In this document: positions 60,435-64,000 of the stretch, in pieces
Position numbering within the stretch: the first letter of the stretch is position 1
How the letters are laid out: every line of letters begins with the position of its first letter
Source of the DNA: Epiperipatus broadwayi
Lineage: Eukaryota > Onychophora > Udeonychophora > Euonychophora > Peripatidae
Direction of reading: 5' to 3'
DNA: 64,000 nt
Assembly (NCBI GenBank): GCA_028023455.1
Contig: JAQFVV010000013.1
Location: 12,722,258 to 12,786,257, forward strand
Notes under the pieces: model-generated
Seen by the model: the letters and a program-made list of their open reading frames with translations, nothing else
Told to the model about the DNA's origin: nothing
Database searches by the model: none
Program-made: the position numbers and the translations under genes

Positions 60435-61495
60435 TTTCATTTACCATTGTCAAACTCCCTCCACTCACAACCTTGATGCCATCCATTTCAGATAAATACA
60501 CTAATGATTATTACTAATCATTTTCGAAACTAGAGATTATCTCTAGCACAGATATAAACTTTAAACCTCAGTTAAAGATTAATATATCTGATTTTTTTTT
60601 AATTTACACACACGGGAAATGCTCAGTTTCGATCTTCATCTGCTATTTCTTTTGACCGTATTTTTTCTACAGGTGTACATTTTATAAATCTTGGTATCTC
60701 TTTGAATGTCTCATAAATTTAATAATTCTTGTCTTAATTTTAGCTATTTTCATCATTTCTATATTTATCTTTCCAATAATAATCAGCATTTCGAAAGTTA
60801 CGTATTTCGAAAAGTTTAGTGTGGTATTTAAATTAATTATTTTACTTGTAAAACACTTTTTATAATTGTAAATGATTTTACCAATACAATTATCAAGAAA
60901 TGAAACAACATTCTGGGTTTACCATAAGTAGTTTCAGTATTGTTTTCTATTACATATTTGCTAGATTTCTTTATTTTCTACATTAGAGTCAAATGTAACA
61001 CTTGAACTTTCTATATATATACGTGTGTGTGCGTAAATATTATTACTATGCTGGAAGCAAATATATATTCAATGAAATCAATTTACAGCACTCCTTAACT
61101 ACTGTTGTGTTCCCAACTATTACTGGGCGACCAGCAAACAAATATACAATAAATTCGACAGATAAGAGCACATATATATTTAGCAATAATAATGTATTAA
61201 CCATTAAGAAAAAGAATTACTATACTGATTTTTAACACAAATATAAAGTCTGCATTTGAACAAGCTTAATTCACAGATTAATTACTGAATAGCAAATATG
61301 TTTATAAGGTTTAGGTAAACTATTATTTACTTTACCTTCACTAACGTCTATAGTCTTTATACTACAACCCTCGACGAGTCTCTTGAGGCATTTCAAAATA
61401 ATAAGACCGAGTCGGTCTATTAAAAGCACTAGTCAGCTTAGTGACCTACAGGACCCGGGATCCTGGAAATAAAGTCCTCTGATAATGGTCTTCAC
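60435..61495. other. AT-rich non-coding stretch
   Basis: A 77-codon plus-strand frame (61002-61235) starts beside a TA/TG repeat and is not convincing. Sequence at 61350-61500 is less AT-rich, adjoining the signal-peptide ORF below, and could hold its 5' intron or further exon, but no long frame is present. Confidence 0.35.
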
Positions 61496-61501
61496 TGCTC
61501 T

Positions 61502-61558
61502 TTAACTCATAGACACAGTGATGGTAGCAGCAACCACAAAAAGAGCCAACAGTTTCAT
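61502..61558 (-). CDS. Signal-peptide-like mini-ORF or first exon
   Basis: A minus-strand ATG opens 18 codons that read as a textbook secretory signal: Lys at position 2, then a hydrophobic core L-L-A-L-F-V-V-A-A-T-I-T-V, then a stop. It lies 47 bases downstream of a TATA box. An 18-residue signal with no mature part makes sense only as the first exon of a secreted-protein gene (a weak donor A/GTTAAAG overlaps the stop) or as a pseudogene. A CCAG acceptor follows about 40 bases on, but the frame after it soon closes. The mature product is unknown. Confidence 0.4.
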   Translation of the reverse strand: MKLLALFVVAATITVSMS

Positions 61559-61568
61559 AAGTCAAATG

Positions 61569-61606
61569 CGTTGACCGGGAAGTTCTTTTTCTCTAGCTTT
61601 TTATAT
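61569..61606 (-). promoter_or_regulatory. TATA box and initiator candidate
   Basis: The minus strand reads TATAAAAAG at 61605-61597. A TCA initiator-like triplet has its A at 61572, 33 bases from the first T of the TATA box, the usual spacing. Predicted 5' UTR is only about 14 bases before the ATG at 61558. Confidence 0.4.
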
Positions 61607-61609
61607 CCA

Positions 61610-62425
61610 TCTATTCTTTTGTTTCTCTTATCTTTTCTGGGGTAAATTCTTTGTCTTACGTATTATTTAGAGTTTGTTATCATACAACGAAATTCCTCAT
61701 AGCTTTTTAATTATGCAATTAATTATTCTTTTAGAAATTTATTTCCATATACGGGAAGTTTTTAAGGTATATAATATTAATTAATCTTAGAAATTTATTT
61801 CCATATCTTTAAGGTTTTATATCCATACAATTAATTAGTGTCTTAGGAATTCATTTCCATATATGGTAATATATAAGGTCTATTCTTTTAATTAATATAT
61901 ATATGCGTCTATGTTTATTTAAACTACGTTTAATTGAAACATTTCTTTTCAACGATTTATTTTATTAGCATTCGTAAATTAAAAATATTATTTAATATTT
62001 TGCAACTACACTTGACGATTTTGAAGACTGAGCGAGTAAAAAGACATCAGACTGACTCCTCTCACTTCATGTGTAACAATTAGTTTCAATGACTGAATAT
62101 ATTCACAAATAAATATATGGTACTTATAAATATGTCTATAGGATATTGAGAGAAATATTTTTTATTGATTGAATAGCACAGTTTAGGAGTTTTGTAAATT
62201 GATTTAATTTGCTGCATAAAGTTCACCTTGGTTAATATCACTTATCAGATTCGAGAATGCAAATGTAAAATGATTTAGAATATTTTATGTAAAGAAGTTG
62301 AAGTTTGGGATGAAAGAACGATACATTGATGTAAATAGAGCGGCGAAAATTTATCAGATCCGTGATTGCTTATTATTACATGCACAGTAAAAATTAGTAT
62401 TTATATTTATAAACCAAGATAAATG
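61610..62425. other. AT-rich non-coding stretch
   Basis: The phrase AGAAATTTATTTCCATAT recurs near 61733, 61789 and 61845 (56 bases apart), a small degenerate tandem repeat. No gene is visible. Confidence 0.4.
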
Positions 62426-62429
62426 TGCC

Positions 62430-62606
62430 AATAAACAACACATGGTCACCATTTCTTATGCTTGCTCATAACTGTTATTAAAACAGGCAAAACTCTCCAT
62501 ACGTATTTCCACTCAGCGCAAGCCAGAGTAATCAATGGATGCCAGAAGGCTTGTGCATAAAATCCCCATCTAGTGCCTACTCATCCAATATCCCCAGACT
62601 AGTTTC
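62430..62606 (+). repeat. Foldback family B, single-arm copy fused to family A
   Basis: It runs from the outer terminal block (TGGTCACCATTTCTTATGCT) through CCAGAAGGCTTGTGCATAAA to GACTAGTTTC, that is, to the GAAA of the family B ribozyme core read on the minus strand. At that point it switches to family A (CACCAATATACG). The second arm of family B is absent. Confidence 0.7.
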
Positions 62607-62650
62607 ACCAATATACGCATTGTGTATTAAACCAGCACTCGTCAGTTGGT
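62607..62650 (-). ncRNA. Hammerhead-like motif, left arm of family A copy
   Basis: Minus strand: ACCAA (62646-62650), CTGACGA (62639-62645, allowed at position 7), stem II (62624-62638), ACAA where GAAA is expected (62620-62623), TGCGTATA, TTGGT (62607-62611). The second core block is mutated, so it is likely inactive. Confidence 0.45.
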
Positions 62651-63035
62651 CCAGATTATCATCTCCACACATATATACAATCAATGCTCAGCTTATATTA
62701 AAATAGCCAATTTTCATACTTTAATGAACAGACTTCAATCCACTCCACCCCACAACTATTCAGCCATCTGTTTCATTTAAAATCAGATGATGGAATGCTC
62801 AAAGCCCACATTGGTGACAACCTGTACAGAAGGGGTCAGATGGTAAACATGGATAGGATGAAAAGGTTGGCACCAATGTTGGCTTTGAGCATTCCATCAT
62901 CAGATTTTCAATGATATGGATAGCTGAAGAGTTGTGGGTGGAGTGGATTGAAGCTTGTCCATTAAATTATGAAGATTGGCTATCTTAATATAGGCTGAGC
63001 ATTGATTGGATATATGTGTGGAGATGATAATGTGG

Positions 63036-63084
63036 ACCAACTGATGAGTGCTGGTTTAGCACAAAATATGTATACTGTATTGGT
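63036..63084 (+). ncRNA. Hammerhead-like motif, right arm of family A copy
   Basis: Plus strand: ACCAA (63036-63040), CTGATGA (63041-63047), perfect 5-bp stem II GTGCT/AGCAC with loop GGTTT (63048-63062), AAAA in place of GAAA (63063-63066), an expanded TATGTATACTGTA, TTGGT (63080-63084). The best stem II of the family, but the G of GAAA is lost. Confidence 0.5.
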
Positions 63085-63204
63085 GATTATTTATCTTTTC
63101 AATATGTATGTGATCAAGTGTGTCAGCAGTATAAGATAGCATGGATAGTTGATGGTCATGTGAAAGTCTGTGTTCAAACCCCTATATATTACATATTGGA
63201 GTGC

Positions 63205-63580
63205 AGGTATGAAAAAGCCTGTACTGTAGAAAAAAAATCATATATTAAAATCAATTGGATAGTAATTTTGCAATATTAAAAATGAACTGATTGAATAATT
63301 AGAAGACATCAGAAGGTATAGTGCTAATACCTCCATTTTTAGATTAAAATCTGACTTTGCCATTATTATGAAGAACTGGGACTTGAAGCTGAAACAAATA
63401 TCTTTTATTTCTTTGTACTAATCAAACTAATAACCTGAAATTTTAAAAAAAAAAGAACCTAAGATTTTAAATCTAAACTATCTTGTTCATAATTATATAA
63501 ATCTGATATCAGTCCAGTTTCTATATAGTTTAAAGACCTCAATTTTATAACGACTATCAAAAATGAAGTCTAAAATATAG
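63205..63580. other. AT-rich non-coding stretch
   Basis: Nothing recognised. Confidence 0.4.
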
Positions 63581-63584
63581 AAAC

Positions 63585-63755
63585 TGAAATGGAGTCACAT
63601 TTAAATAACTATGCAAGCAAATCACCTTGGGTTTAAAACCTTAAGTGTTTTGCGATTTCATACTATAATTTGCATATTATAAAGAGTAAAAGGTGTTTGC
63701 TAAATGTATAAGTGTATTAATTCCAGCTTTGAATCCTAATTCTTATTGATAAAGA
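63585..63755 (+). repeat. Diverged interspersed repeat, copy 2
   Basis: Counterpart of 56230-56420 (see that entry). B-box-like AGCTTTGAATCC occurs near 63725. Sequence beyond it to the window end is AT-rich without features. Confidence 0.55.
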
Positions 63756-64000
63756 TAAATGCCAGAAACCAGTCTGTGGATGGCAATGTTATAATTATGT
63801 ATATTATTTGATATTCATTGATTAATCAAACTTACAGTATGCGACTAAAGTAGAATAAGAAAATTGCTTTTGAAGCACATGAGTAAGCATATAAAAAATA
63901 ATGTTTATTGTTATTGGCATGATCTATTAAATATTGCATAGAGACAGAAAATTTTATATAAAAGACATTATTGATAAATTCAAAGTAGTTTTATTTCAAA

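Larger units (their letters stand above)
62607..63200. mobile_element. Foldback element family A, copy with both arms
   Basis: The left arm (about 62607-62825) and right arm (about 62862-63088) are inverted copies around a loop of about 36 bases; the right side continues to 63185 and ends in AGTCTGTGTTCAAACCCC, which contains a good B box. Arms match at AATGCTCAAAGCC / GGCTTTGAGCATT and CCAGCACTCGTCAGTTGG / CCAACTGATGAGTGCTGG. No coding capacity. Confidence 0.85.

Noticed and set aside
61080-61160. Short actin-like phrase (V-V-F-P-T-I-T-G-R-P) after an acceptor-like ATTTACAG
   Set aside because: Only about ten residues resemble the actin V-F-P-S-I-V-G-R-P block, and no other actin motif lies nearby; likely chance.

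Overview
The window looks like intergenic or intronic sequence from an AT-rich invertebrate nuclear genome. Evidence: pervasive AT-richness, no operon-like coding, microsatellites, a 500-N scaffold gap, and several eukaryotic transposon classes (LTR retrotransposons, an APE-type LINE, Penelope-like elements, hAT DNA transposons, tRNA-like SINE heads, foldback repeats). I cannot name the species. No complete host gene is recognisable. The best host-gene candidate is a TATA box plus a signal-peptide-encoding first-exon-like ORF on the minus strand at 61502-61605.

Layout. 1-4740: AT-rich sequence with two unidentified short ORFs near the left edge. 4751-5004: GTA/GTGGTA microsatellite running into the gap 5005-5504. 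7076-13230: tRNA-like SINE sequence split by a minus-strand LTR retrotransposon (7330-13081) with gag only. 16117-16372: a GC-richer island. 19640-28300: a degenerate roughly 200-bp tandem array split by a second minus-strand, gag-only LTR retrotransposon (20041-27205). 33980-36620: a decayed Penelope-like element (PLE) with RT and GIY-YIG remnants, followed by a foldback; a truncated copy of the same PLE lies at 44210-44670 and is itself split by a 1.16-kb hAT-type element with 8-bp target duplications. 40370-63200: two families of long inverted-repeat (foldback) elements. 51160-54336: a 5'-truncated LINE. 55321-55680: the GIY-YIG tail of a different PLE. 57255-57690: the dimerisation domain of a hAT transposase pseudogene.

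The most interesting signal is that both foldback families and the PLE carry hammerhead-ribozyme-like cores: CTGANGA, then a short stem II, then GAAA, a tiny stem III, a cleavable NUH triplet and a matching stem I. In the foldbacks the motif sits in both arms in opposite orientations, and one chimeric junction between the two families falls inside the ribozyme core. This suggests a group of non-autonomous, ribozyme-bearing elements related to retrozymes or PLEs. The two unrelated-looking LTR elements that both keep gag, PBS and PPT but lack pol are the second notable theme.
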